Below are positions 1 to 10,300 of a stretch of 33,676 bases of DNA, piece after piece (within the stretch, counting starts at the first letter, position 1; every line of letters begins with the position of its first letter). The notes beneath the pieces were generated by a model, which saw only the letters and a list, made by a program, of their open reading frames with translations, did no database searches and had not been told where the DNA came from. Made by a program: the position numbers and the translations under genes. Origin of the DNA: Gammaproteobacteria bacterium (lineage in GTDB: Bacteria; Pseudomonadota; Gammaproteobacteria; Steroidobacterales; PWYM01); the NCBI GenBank assembly GCA_020832005.1, contig JAFIFN010000031.1, positions 1 to 33,676 of the forward strand, read 5' to 3'.

Positions 1-48
<48 letters not shown>

Positions 49-146
49 CCCCCCAGCCCCTCCCGGGCGCCGGGGGTGTTTCTATGGGGCTGCCGGGTTG
101 GCATTGGCGCAGGGTGCGGCGGGCGCGTAGAGTTGCGGGTTGCGCC

Positions 147-1355
147 ATGGAAGGGGCGGATGATGTGACCACACCACCGACGATGATTGCAGCGGTACCG
201 CCGGGGCGGCAGCTGAGTCTTGTCGCGATCATTGCGTCGATCAGCGTGGTGGGGGTGACCTTTGGCATCACCACGCCGCTGTTGTCCATTCTGCTCGAGC
301 AGATGGGTGCCTCGCGCACGCTGATCGGCTTCAACGCATCGATGCCGGCGGTGGCCGCGATCGGCCTGGCGCCGGTGCTGCCGCGGCTGATCGCCGTGAT
401 GGGGCAGCGGCTGTTCATGGCCCTGTCTCTGGGCGGTGTGCTGGCCACGCTGCTGGCCTTTCCCATGTGGCCTTCGATTCCGGCGTGGTTTCTGATCCGC
501 TTCCTGATGGGTGTCGCGGCCACAGGCCTGTTCATCGTCAGCGAGACCTGGATCAACCAGCTGGCCACAGAGGCCAACCGTGGCCGGGTGATTGCGCTGT
601 ATTCCACCGTATTGTCCCTGGGTCTGGTGATCGGCGCGCTGATTCTGCCGCTCACCGGCGTGGACGGCTGGCCGCCATTTCTTGCCGGTGCGGCGATGAC
701 GGCGCTGGCCGGTGTGCCGTTGTTGTTCGCGCGCGGCGATGGCTCGGTGATGGCGGCCCACGATACGCGCGGCGTGCTGCGCTACGTGCGTGAAGCACCC
801 GATGCCATCGGTGCGGCGCTGCTGATGGGTGTGCTGTACTTCGGGCTGTTCAGCCTGTTGCCGCTGTACGGCCTGGCGCTTGATTTCGATACGCCGCAGG
901 CTGCGCGCATGGTCGCCATTGCCGGCAGCGGCCTGGTGGTCTGCCCGCTGGTGGTGGGCTGGCTGGCCGATCGCATGGACCGGGCGCAGCTGCTGCGCGG
1001 ACTGGTGCTGGTGATGGTGCTGGCGGCGGCGACGCTGCCCTGGGCGATGCTGCACACCTGGCCGCGCTCGGCGCTGCTGTTCCTGATCGGTGGTGGCGTG
1101 GTGGGGGTGTACACGCTGGGGCTGACGCTGCTGGGTCAGCGCTTCCAGGGCGGCCGGCTGGCGGCGGCCAACGGTGCGTTCGTGTTGATGTTCGGTGTCG
1201 GCGAGATGCTCGGGCCACCGTTCATGGGCGCGTTCATGGACCTCGTACCGCCGCACGGTTTCGCCTGGTCGATGGTGTGCGTGTGCGGCGCGTATTATGT
1301 GTTCCTGAGGGTGCGTGCACTGCAGACACCGCCACGATCAGGAGCGAACGCGTGA
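147..1355 (+). CDS. MFS transporter (YcaD-like major facilitator)
   Basis: ORF 84..1355; ~12 hydrophobic segments; start probably at the internal ATG near 147 or 180 (MIAAVPPGRQLSLVAIIASISVVGVTFGITTPLLSILLEQMGAS...). Confidence 0.85.
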   Translation: MEGADDVTTPPTMIAAVPPGRQLSLVAIIASISVVGVTFGITTPLLSILLEQMGASRTLIGFNASMPAVAAIGLAPVLPRLIAVMGQRLFMALSLGGVLATLLAFPMWPSIPAWFLIRFLMGVAATGLFIVSETWINQLATEANRGRVIALYSTVLSLGLVIGALILPLTGVDGWPPFLAGAAMTALAGVPLLFARGDGSVMAAHDTRGVLRYVREAPDAIGAALLMGVLYFGLFSLLPLYGLALDFDTPQAARMVAIAGSGLVVCPLVVGWLADRMDRAQLLRGLVLVMVLAAATLPWAMLHTWPRSALLFLIGGGVVGVYTLGLTLLGQRFQGGRLAAANGAFVLMFGVGEMLGPPFMGAFMDLVPPHGFAWSMVCVCGAYYVFLRVRALQTPPRSGANA

Positions 1356-1912
1356 GGGGACGGCCACATGGCAACTGTTACTGGGTACGTCCCGATACAC
1401 TGCTGGCGGGCGAGTACCCGTCCGCGGCGGACGAGAACGCCGCCCGGGTGCGCCTGGGCCGTGGGGTGGCCCCCGGCGGCCGGCTGCTCGACGCCGGCGT
1501 CGGCAGCTTCATCGATCTGACCGAAAGCCACGAACTGCCGCCCTACCTGCCGATGCTGCAGGCCGAGGCCGAACTGCGTGGCCTGATGCCGCGCTACCGG
1601 CGCATGTCGATCCGCGATCGCGACGTGCCCGGCGAGGCTGCACACATGCAGGCGATTCTCGATCATGTGGACGCGGAACTGGCCGCAGAGCAGCGTATCT
1701 ATCTGCACTGCTGGGGCGGCGTCGGGCGCACCGGCACCGTCGTGGGTTGCTGGCTGGTGCGTCACGGGGTCGAAGGTGAGGAGGCGCTGCGGCGCCTGGC
1801 GCAATGGTGGAAAGACGTCGAAAAGTCCTGGCGCCATGAACGCACGCCCGAGACCGATGCCCAGCATGCCTACGTGTTGGGGTGGGAAAAACGCGGGCAG
1901 CGCGAACCTTGA
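1352..1912 (+). CDS. Dual-specificity/protein-tyrosine phosphatase family protein
   Basis: CWGGVGRTGTVVG matches the CX5R P-loop (HC-x5-R(T/S)G); GTG start at 1352 overlaps the TGA stop of the MFS gene (GTGA). Confidence 0.85.
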   Translation: MRGRPHGNCYWVRPDTLLAGEYPSAADENAARVRLGRGVAPGGRLLDAGVGSFIDLTESHELPPYLPMLQAEAELRGLMPRYRRMSIRDRDVPGEAAHMQAILDHVDAELAAEQRIYLHCWGGVGRTGTVVGCWLVRHGVEGEEALRRLAQWWKDVEKSWRHERTPETDAQHAYVLGWEKRGQREP

Positions 1913-1917
1913 GAGGA

Positions 1918-2391
1918 TCAGGCCGCGTCTTTTTTTCTGACGATCAGGTCGACATCGCAATCCAGTATATGCAGAAGCGTCACGAGTTGCTTCATGGACT
2001 TGCTGGTATTCGTTGGATCGAGCAATCGATACAGCTGAGGCACTGATGTCTTGAGGCGACTGGCCAGTTGACGTCTGCTTAGCTCGCTCCCTTCAAGCCT
2101 CTTCTGGGCTTCGATGGACAATCTGTAGGTCAGCAGGTCAGCAAGATACTTCGGGTCTTCGTTGTACTCCAACACCTGCTCGATGTGAACAGAGCCTTCC
2201 TTGCCAGACCTCAGAGCATACGTGAACGCTTCATTGCCGAGCTCCTTGTCGACGAATAAATCCTCAATAGGATCATCCGCGCTCGGCCTGGGATCAGCCT
2301 TGGAAAACGGAAACGAAAATTCGGCGCCCGCTCGCGTAACGACGGAAAACTCACTCTTCCGAGTGTTGGCAGAAATACTCCGGATCTTCAT
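1918..2391 (-). CDS. XRE-like helix-turn-helix protein with an N-terminal uncharacterised domain
   Basis: C-terminal LSRRQLASRLKTSVPQLYRLLDPTNTSKSMKQLVTLLHILDCDVDL reads as an HTH; lower GC than its surroundings; 13 bp downstream of the metallopeptidase gene on the same strand. Confidence 0.7.
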   Translation of the reverse strand: MKIRSISANTRKSEFSVVTRAGAEFSFPFSKADPRPSADDPIEDLFVDKELGNEAFTYALRSGKEGSVHIEQVLEYNEDPKYLADLLTYRLSIEAQKRLEGSELSRRQLASRLKTSVPQLYRLLDPTNTSKSMKQLVTLLHILDCDVDLIVRKKDAA

Positions 2392-2404
2392 AACGCACCC
2401 TTAC

Positions 2405-4123
2405 CTAAAATGGCCTGCGTCTTGCAGCAAAGCCCAGCATCAGGCCCAGCGCGAGCAGCCACGGCAGGGCGATTGCGCCACCGCCGCCGGAACTGGCAGG
2501 GGCAGGCGGTGGCGGCGGGGGTGCGGTGGCCGTGACGCGTGCCGTGGCCAGATTGTTGGTGCCCGAACTGTCCTCATTGGAGGTCGCGGCGATGGAGATG
2601 TCGCGGGCGCCCGCCGAACTTGCACGCAACCGGTGCTCGATGCTGACACCCGCATCGGCTGACAGGTCGCCGAGCTCGCAGACAATGTCTGCGTTGTTCA
2701 GCGTGCACGCCGCGCCGCCCGTGTCCGCGGTCACGAGCGCGATGCCGGTGGGCAGCGTTGTCCTCAGTGTCACGTCCGTGGCATCCAGCGTGCCCAGGTT
2801 GCTGATGTCGACGCGCAGGCTGAAATCCTGGTTCACGGTCACGTCCAGTTCGCTGACGGGCAGTGACACGGAGATATCTGCGCTGGAGGCAGGCAGCAGG
2901 CAGCCTGCCGCCAGGGCGTTCTGTGCGTAAGGCAGCATGGTGTCGAGGCTGCACTGTGAAAACGTCTCGGCGTTTGTGCTGATACTGGCAGCCATGATGA
3001 AGCCGCTCGAAGGGGTGTCCACGCACAGTGCATCGTCGGCGTCGCCGTCGTGAACGGCGCCGAAATTGTGGCCGATCTCGTGCGAGATGACCAGCGAATC
3101 CAGCGTCACGCCTGTTGTGACACGCGAGGAAGTCAGGCCCGCACCAAATGAGGAATAACTGCTGAACGTACCGCCTGCACCTGTATTGCACAGTACGCCC
3201 GTGCCGCCGCCACTGCTGACGTAGGCGATGCCAAGTGTCTGGCCGTTGGAGTTGCTGCCTTGAAGTGATTTGCCGGTCAACAGGTGAGACAGGGACGTGT
3301 TCTGGATCAGCGACGGGCTGTTGGCCCGGTATTGGCGAAAGCCGGTGAGCAGCTCAGTGGCCGTGGAAGAAGTCAACTGGCTGGGGTTTGCCTGCAGGAC
3401 GCGAATCTCGCGCAGGTCGAAGGCCACGCCCACCTGTTCCTGGTAGATGCCATCGGCATTGTTCATGCGCACAAGCACCTGTTCTTCCGCTTGGTTGAGC
3501 AGCGGGAACCGGTCACGGAACTCGCGGTCGGCGACCACGGAGATGGGGATGGCGGCAAAGACGTTCTGCGAGCCGCGCGCCATGCGGCCGAGTTCGGCGC
3601 CGAGCATGGCCATGGCCATGTCCCCGGGGATCATCCGTGGTGCGGGCCCTGCGCTGGCCGTGGCGCAGCTCATGGCCGTGGCGTCGATCATGGTGTCGGC
3701 GAGGCGATAGATGCCCGTGCCTTCCACGCTGGCCGTCGCCGCGCCGTGGGCGGAAATGGCTGCCATGGGTTCGACGATCCACAGTTCATCGCCGTCGTGG
3801 ACCATGCCCCAAAGCTGGCCGTCGATGCGGGTCAGGCGCGCCCAGGAATCCGGCTGGCCCGGCAACCGGCCTTCCAGTACGGCCGTGCCCTCGTCCCGGA
3901 CGTGGTCGCGAAGTCGTGGATTGGGCCGCATCACCAGCGTCCACTGCCGCCCGGCCGCCTGGAACTCGAAGCGCTCATGGCCGGTGCTGGCGGAGAGCAC
4001 CTCGAAGCGGGCATTCTGAAGGCCCTCGTGATGCAGCACGCGCAGCCCGCCGCCATCGATGGCGCTGGCCTGCGGCATCCATGCCAGCAGCAGCGCAAAC
4101 AGCAGGGCTATCGGTCTTGCCAT
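2405..4123 (-). CDS. Secreted reprolysin-like (M12B-type) zinc metallopeptidase with DUF11-like domain and GlyGly-CTERM-like tail
   Basis: Signal peptide MARPIALLFALLLAWMPQASA; metzincin motif HEIGHNFGAVHD; C-terminus SSGGGGAIALPWLLALGLMLGFAARRRPF (Gly run + TM helix + Arg cluster). ORF track start is 4177. Confidence 0.85.
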   Translation of the reverse strand: MARPIALLFALLLAWMPQASAIDGGGLRVLHHEGLQNARFEVLSASTGHERFEFQAAGRQWTLVMRPNPRLRDHVRDEGTAVLEGRLPGQPDSWARLTRIDGQLWGMVHDGDELWIVEPMAAISAHGAATASVEGTGIYRLADTMIDATAMSCATASAGPAPRMIPGDMAMAMLGAELGRMARGSQNVFAAIPISVVADREFRDRFPLLNQAEEQVLVRMNNADGIYQEQVGVAFDLREIRVLQANPSQLTSSTATELLTGFRQYRANSPSLIQNTSLSHLLTGKSLQGSNSNGQTLGIAYVSSGGGTGVLCNTGAGGTFSSYSSFGAGLTSSRVTTGVTLDSLVISHEIGHNFGAVHDGDADDALCVDTPSSGFIMAASISTNAETFSQCSLDTMLPYAQNALAAGCLLPASSADISVSLPVSELDVTVNQDFSLRVDISNLGTLDATDVTLRTTLPTGIALVTADTGGAACTLNNADIVCELGDLSADAGVSIEHRLRASSAGARDISIAATSNEDSSGTNNLATARVTATAPPPPPPAPASSGGGGAIALPWLLALGLMLGFAARRRPF

Positions 4124-4279
4124 CTTTTCCTGCTCCTGTCGGTTGTCGCGGCGCCTGTGGACCATTCCCTTCGGCACGCAAGAGTTACGCCGCTAACGCG
4201 ATCCTAGACGCAGTGAGACCCTGCGGCGCCGGCGTACGTCACAATCAGACGGGCACCAGGCAGATGCTCACCAACCCGG

Positions 4280-5731
4280 TCAGTCGTCGGCCCGGTAACG
4301 GAACGACTGGCGCAGGCGCGCCCCTGGTGTGGTCACTGGCTGGCCTGCCTCCATGCGCGGCCGATACCGGCCCGTGCGCTCCAGCTGTGCGATGGTGGCG
4401 TCCGTCATCGTGTCTTCCGGCGAGGGTTCCTCGACCTCGATGTCATGGGCCCGACCGTCGCTGCCGATGCTGAAGCGCAACGTCACGGTGCCAATCCTGG
4501 CATCCGGGCGTTGCCCGCCCGGCGGATAGGGTGGCGGTACCAGGTAGAGCGGCGTGGCTCGACCGAACCATTGCTGGCGCAGCGTGTCGTGGCCGTCCAG
4601 GACTTCCCAGGCTTCCTGGTAGAGCGCCAGGGCCTCGTCGGGTCCGCTGTCGAAGATCATGTGCCAGTCACCCCATGCCGCAAGCATTCGGGCGCGCGCC
4701 TCTGCGGACGGGTTCGGCTGCGCATCGAGGACCTGCTGGGCACGCTGCAGCGCGTCGCGGGAGGGCCGCGCGCCGCTGCTGGCGGCGGGACGCAGGCGTG
4801 CGATCTGCAGGGCCGAGCGCCGGTCCATCGGATGACGCATCGCAGCTGCGACCTCACCCTTCCAGGACTCGGCGATGCGCAGCAGCGTATCGACCTGCAG
4901 CATCGGTTCATCAGGATAGTGCTGACGCTGCAGCGCCAGCATCTGCTCGCGGCTGCGCCGCTCGCGAACTGTCAGGCCGCGACTGGCATACCAGTCGGCC
5001 AGTGATTCGAGATGTTCCAGCAGCGCCGGGTCGTCCTCGCCCAGGCGCCTGGCGACGATGTCGAATGCTTCCTCGCGCAGCTCGCGCGCGGCGCGCCGCT
5101 CGCCCAGCCCCGCATGGGCGTCGGACTGCACGTGCATGGGGGCGACCTGCTCGACACCGAAGAGTCCATGGTTGCGGCGGGCGAGATGGCGCGCCTCGTC
5201 GGCCACGACCAGGGCCTGGCCATGCTGTCCGGCGGCATTGAACTGCTCGCCCAGGCCGAGCATCGGCGCGATCATCTGCGGGGCCAGTCTGCCGTGCAGC
5301 GACTCGACCACGTCCAGCACCTCGAGGTAAGTCTCGGCCGCCGCCGCGTGGTCGTCGAGGGCCTCGTGTACGCGTGCGCGCAGCAGCAGGGCCTCGACGA
5401 GTTCCTCCTTGTCAGCGTCGGCGTCCTCGCGCAGCAGCGACAGCCAGCGTTCGCTGGCCGCCAGAGCATCGACCGGGCGTCCGTCCTGCAGCGCCGCATC
5501 GGCAAGAATGCGCTGGTCCAGGCGCGTGTCGGCGGGTGGTGCGTCGGGCGGCGCAGCGTCCTGCGCATCGGGTGCCTGCGTCGTGACATCGCCTGCGATG
5601 CCCTCCTGTGCATCGGCCGGCAATGTTTCTTCCGCGACTGCAGTGCTTGGCAGAGTGCCGGTAGCGCTCACCACGAACGCCGTGACCATGGCACCGGCCA
5701 GTGCAATTGCGCTGCGCTGCGCCAGCGTCAT
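4280..5731 (-). CDS. TPR-containing protein with C-terminal TonB_C-like domain (paralogue of the next gene)
   Basis: N-terminal signal/TM, helical TPR-like repeats, C-terminal GTVTLRFSIGSDGRAHDIEVEEPSPEDTMTDATIAQLERTGRYRPRMEAGQPV typical of TonB C-terminal domains. Confidence 0.7.
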   Translation of the reverse strand: MTLAQRSAIALAGAMVTAFVVSATGTLPSTAVAEETLPADAQEGIAGDVTTQAPDAQDAAPPDAPPADTRLDQRILADAALQDGRPVDALAASERWLSLLREDADADKEELVEALLLRARVHEALDDHAAAAETYLEVLDVVESLHGRLAPQMIAPMLGLGEQFNAAGQHGQALVVADEARHLARRNHGLFGVEQVAPMHVQSDAHAGLGERRAARELREEAFDIVARRLGEDDPALLEHLESLADWYASRGLTVRERRSREQMLALQRQHYPDEPMLQVDTLLRIAESWKGEVAAAMRHPMDRRSALQIARLRPAASSGARPSRDALQRAQQVLDAQPNPSAEARARMLAAWGDWHMIFDSGPDEALALYQEAWEVLDGHDTLRQQWFGRATPLYLVPPPYPPGGQRPDARIGTVTLRFSIGSDGRAHDIEVEEPSPEDTMTDATIAQLERTGRYRPRMEAGQPVTTPGARLRQSFRYRADD

Positions 5732-7191
5732 GGCCTGAATCCGAACTCGAAAACGTAGGTCTGATTGGGTGTGGACACCGGTACACCGTCCTCGAAACGC
5801 GGGCGGAATCGATGCGAGCGCAGGGTGCGCCGCACGGTCGTGTCCTTCAGTCCTGGAGGATGCGAATCAATAATCAGGATGTCCTCGGCCCGCCCCTGGT
5901 CGTTTACCGTGTAGCTTGCCTCCACGCGCCCATCCTCCAGGCCGGGTTCGGCGCCACGCTGTCGTACACCCAGCCAGGAGGGCTGCGGCGAAGTCACCGG
6001 AGATGGTCTGGAGAACCATCGTGCTCGCAGTTCCTCGCCGTTCTCGGCATCCGCGAGCCGCTCCCACGCTTCAGTATAGCGGGTCACTGCCGAGCTTCGG
6101 CGGGTCATCGCCATGCTCCAGTCCCCGAGATCAAGTAACAGCAGGGCCTCGAGCTGCGGTGCCGGCGGCTCCTGTGCACGCGCGATCGCCAGCGCCCGGT
6201 TGAGAGCCTGCTCCGCCGACGGATAGCCCATCGGTGCGTTCCTGGTGGCGCGCGGATCGATGAAGCTGGCCGCGAACTGCATGCTCTTGGCCAGGCCCCG
6301 CAGCGGTTCGATGATGCGTGGATCGTCGCTGCCGCCGTCAGCCTCGAGCAGGCGTATCGCACGCACATACAGCGCGCGTTCTTCCTCGACCCTGCCGCTG
6401 TAGCGATACCACAGGGCCAGGCGGTACATCGCCGGCAGCAGTTCCGGGGCATCGGGACCATAGTTGCGCTCGGCAATCTGGAAGGCTTCGAGCGCACGCA
6501 TGTCTGCCTCTTCCCAGGCCTCGAGTGCGCGCAGGCTGACGCTCATCGCCTCGAGCATGTCCAGCTGCTTCAGATTGAGCAGGCCCAGCAGGCGGCGTGA
6601 CAGCGCCTGGGCCTCGGTGAACGTGGCCACCGCGAGCATGTGTTCTTCCATGTCCGCATAGACGCGTCCGAGTTCAAAGATCGCGCCGAGCTGGCGTTCG
6701 CTGAAGCGACCCTCGAGCTGCTGCGCAAGGTCGATGGCGCCCAGCAGCGAGGTTTCAGCCTCATCGAGCAGATCAGCCTGCCGCTGTGCCGTGCCCAGGC
6801 GTGTCATGGCGTCGACCCGCGATACATGCTCCGGGCCCAGCTCGGCGTCCAGCGCGTCGATCCATTGCGTGCCCAGCTCGGCGGCCAGCGCGAAGTTCTC
6901 ATCTGCTTCGGCACGGGCGAAGGCCAGTTCGAGTTCGACGGACCCCGGTGACATGGGCTGCGCCGCCTGGTGGTCGGCGTCGGGCGCGTCGGTGGCTTCG
7001 GCTTCGTCGGCAAGTCCAGCCGGGGTGTCCGCATCCGTCGTGTCTTGCAGCGCCGCAAGCAACGGCGCCATGACCAGCCACGTGAGCGTGAAAAGGACTG
7101 CGACCCATGGCCCGATCAGGCGGGGACGCAGGGTTGGGGAGCGTGTCGCGTGGTCTGAACGTTGCATTCGGCCTGACCGGACTGGGTTCAT
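5728..7191 (-). CDS. TPR-containing protein with C-terminal TonB_C-like domain
   Basis: VEASYTVNDQGRAEDILIIDSHPPGLKDTTVRRTLRSHRFRPRFEDGVPV C-terminal domain; stop overlaps the start of the downstream paralogue by 4 bp. Confidence 0.7.
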   Translation of the reverse strand: MNPVRSGRMQRSDHATRSPTLRPRLIGPWVAVLFTLTWLVMAPLLAALQDTTDADTPAGLADEAEATDAPDADHQAAQPMSPGSVELELAFARAEADENFALAAELGTQWIDALDAELGPEHVSRVDAMTRLGTAQRQADLLDEAETSLLGAIDLAQQLEGRFSERQLGAIFELGRVYADMEEHMLAVATFTEAQALSRRLLGLLNLKQLDMLEAMSVSLRALEAWEEADMRALEAFQIAERNYGPDAPELLPAMYRLALWYRYSGRVEEERALYVRAIRLLEADGGSDDPRIIEPLRGLAKSMQFAASFIDPRATRNAPMGYPSAEQALNRALAIARAQEPPAPQLEALLLLDLGDWSMAMTRRSSAVTRYTEAWERLADAENGEELRARWFSRPSPVTSPQPSWLGVRQRGAEPGLEDGRVEASYTVNDQGRAEDILIIDSHPPGLKDTTVRRTLRSHRFRPRFEDGVPVSTPNQTYVFEFGFRP

Positions 7192-7351
7192 GATTCTATC
7201 GCTTGGCTGTTAATTTGACAGACCTCGCGGCAGGGAACTGGTTCGCTATACTCGCGGTCTTGTCTTGCGCGGGTCTGCATTCGTGCCGATGTCCCATCGC
7301 GGCGCCCGCACTGCGGCCACGCAGGCCTGAAGTCCCCCGGAGGCCTAACCC

Positions 7352-10300
7352 ATGCCATCAGTCCTGTCCGCTCGCCGCGCGTCGCTAGTCCTGGCGCTGA
7401 CCGCAGTGTTGTTTTCCTGCATCGCCCAGGCCGAAGAGACGCTGCTGCTGCGCTTCCCCACGCTGCACGGCGAGCAGCTGGTGTTCAGCCACGGCGGCGA
7501 CCTGTGGCGCAGTCCGGCCAGCGGCGGCACCGCCGTGCGCCTCACCGCCCATCCCGGGCTGGAGCTTTTCCCACGTTTCTCCCCGGATGGCACGCGCATT
7601 GCGTTCACTGCCCAGTACGATGGCGACGAACAGGTCTACGTGATGCCGGCCGGCGGCGGCGAGCCGCAACGCCTGACCTGGTATCCCGCCATGGGGCCGT
7701 TGCCCGATCGCTGGGGCTACGACAACCAGGTCTACGGCTGGACGCCCGATGGCGAGGGGGTGTTGTTTCGCAGCCTGCGCGACACGCATAACGTGGGGGC
7801 TTCGCGCCTGTACATCGCGCCGGTCGCCGGCGGCATGCCCGAAGCGCTGCCGATGACCCGCGCTGGTGGTGGTGCGCTGTCTCCGGACGGGCGACGCATC
7901 GTCTACTCGCCGCTGTTCCGCGACTTCCGCACCTGGAAACGCTACGAGGGCGGCTGGGCACAACAGCTCTACATGCTGAACCTGGACGGCAGCCAGGCGC
8001 AGCGCATCACCGACCATCCGCGCTCCCATCGCGATCCGATGTGGCTGCCCAGCGGCGTGTATTTCGTCTCCGATCGCGATGGCACGCTGAACATCTACCG
8101 CTATGACCCGGACAGCGGCGAGACCACGCAAATCACGCAGCATGATGAATGGGACGTGCGCTGGCCCAGCGCGGATGGCGGGCAGCGCATCGTCTACGAA
8201 CTCGGCGGGCGTCTGCGTATTCTCGATGTGGTCAGCGGCGAGGACCGTGCGGTGTCGATCACCGTGCCTTCCGATGGTGTGGCCAGGCGGCCCGCGCGCA
8301 TCAGCGTCAGTGACCGTATCCAGGAGGCGGTGCCGGCGCCCGACGGCAAGCGCGTGGCCATCGTCGCCCGCGGCGAGGTGTTCAGCGTGCCCGCCGAGCA
8401 CGGTCTGACCCGCAACCTCACGCGCAGCAGTGATGCCCACGAACGCGAGGTCACCTGGTCGCCCAAGGGTGATCGCCTGGCCTTCATCTCCGATGCCAGT
8501 GGCGAAGAAGAGCTGTGGGTGGTCGAGCAGGCCGGTGGCCAGCCGCGGCAGGTCACGCGTGACAGCGATACCCGTTACTTCCGGCCGCGATTCTCGCCCG
8601 ACGGCGAACGTATCGCGATGGTCAATGCGCGTAACCAGCTGCTGGTCGTCGATGTCGCCAGCGGGCGCATCACAGAAGTTGCGCGCGATCCCATCGAGAA
8701 CAACCGCGACCATGCATGGTCGCCTGACGGGCGCTGGCTGGCCTTCAGCATGAGCCAGCCCAGCGGCTTCAGCCGGCTGCACCTTTGGGAACGCGAGCGC
8801 GGCAGGCTGCACGCACTGGGTTCAGGCATGTTCCACGAACACACGCCGGCCTGGGATCCCGACGGTGGCCTGCTCTACTTCCTGGCGATGCGCGAGTTCC
8901 AGCCGCAGATCTCGCGCATCGAGTGGGACTTTGCGACCAACCGCGACACCGGCATCTTCGCCTACGCGCTGCGCCGCGATGTCGACAATCCCTTCGCACC
9001 GCGCAGCGACGAGGTCGGCGACAAGGCCGAGGGTGCTGACAACGACGACGAGCCTTCGGCGCGCGGCTCGCGTTCGCGTGGCAGCGATACCGGCAATACC
9101 GCGCTGCGCGTGGAACTCGACGGACTCGATCAGCGCGTAATCCGCGTGCCCGTGGAGGCCGATAACTACTCGCAGCTCACCGCCACCGGCACCCACCTGG
9201 TCTATGGTCGCAGCGATCCGTTCTACTACGGGCGTGATCCGGCCACGCGCCCGGCCGTGATGCTCTACGACCTGGAGAAACGCGAGGCCAGAACGCGCCT
9301 GGAGGATGTCGCAGCCTTCGCCGTGTCGGCCGACGGCAAGCAGCTGCTGGCCCGGCAGAACAACAGCTGGAAGCTCTTTCCGCTGGACAACGGCGATGGC
9401 AAGACGGTGTCGCTGGACGGGCTGATGATGGATCGCGTGCCGGCAGAGGAATGGGCGCAGATCTTCGACGAGGTCTGGCGGCGGTTTCGCGATCATTTCT
9501 ACGTCGCCAACATGCATGGCTATGACTGGGAGGCCATTGGTCAGCGCTATCGCGCGCTGCTGCCTCATGTGGCTCACCGTTCGGATCTCAACTACATCAT
9601 CGGCGAGATGATCGGCGAGCTCAATGTCTCGCATGCCTACAAGTCCGGCGGCGACCTGGCCCGGCCGTCGCGACCCACGGTATCGCTGCCGGGCGCGCGT
9701 TTCGAGCTCGATGAACGCGCCGGGCGCTATCGTATCGCCAGCATCTTTGCCGGGCAGAATGCCGAGGCCCGCTATCGTTCGCCGCTCACCGAGGTCGGCG
9801 TCGATGTGTCGGTCGGCGACTACGTGCTGGCGATAAACACCCATCCGCTCAGCGCGCAGGACAACCCCTACAGACTGCTGCATGCGGCGCGCGGCGCACC
9901 CGTGGAGCTGCGTGTCTCGGCCCGGGCCGACGGTCGCGATGCCCGCACGGTGCGCTTCGAGCCCGTCGAAAGCGAGCGCAACCTGATGTATCTGGCCTGG
10001 GTCACCGAGCGCTATCGCCAGGTCAGCGAGGCCACTGACGGCCGCGTGGGCTATCTGCATGTGCCGGACATGGGCGCCGACGGTATCCGCGAGTTCATCA
10101 AGTGGTTCTATCCGCAGATTCGCCGCGAGGGCCTGATCATCGACGTGCGTGCCAATGGCGGCGGCAATGTCTCGCAGATGCTGATCAATCGCCTGAACCG
10201 CGAGCTGCTCGGTGTCACGCATACGCGAAACCGGCAGCAGCCCAGCACCTATCCGAACATGGTCTTCACCGGACCGATGGTGACGCTGATCAACGAGACT

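Noticed and set aside
7215-7252. TTGACA and TATACT hexamers upstream of the tricorn gene as a sigma70 promoter
   Set aside because: Spacing is 26 bp, too long for a canonical 16-18 bp spacer; a real promoter may be nearby but is not supported by this pair.
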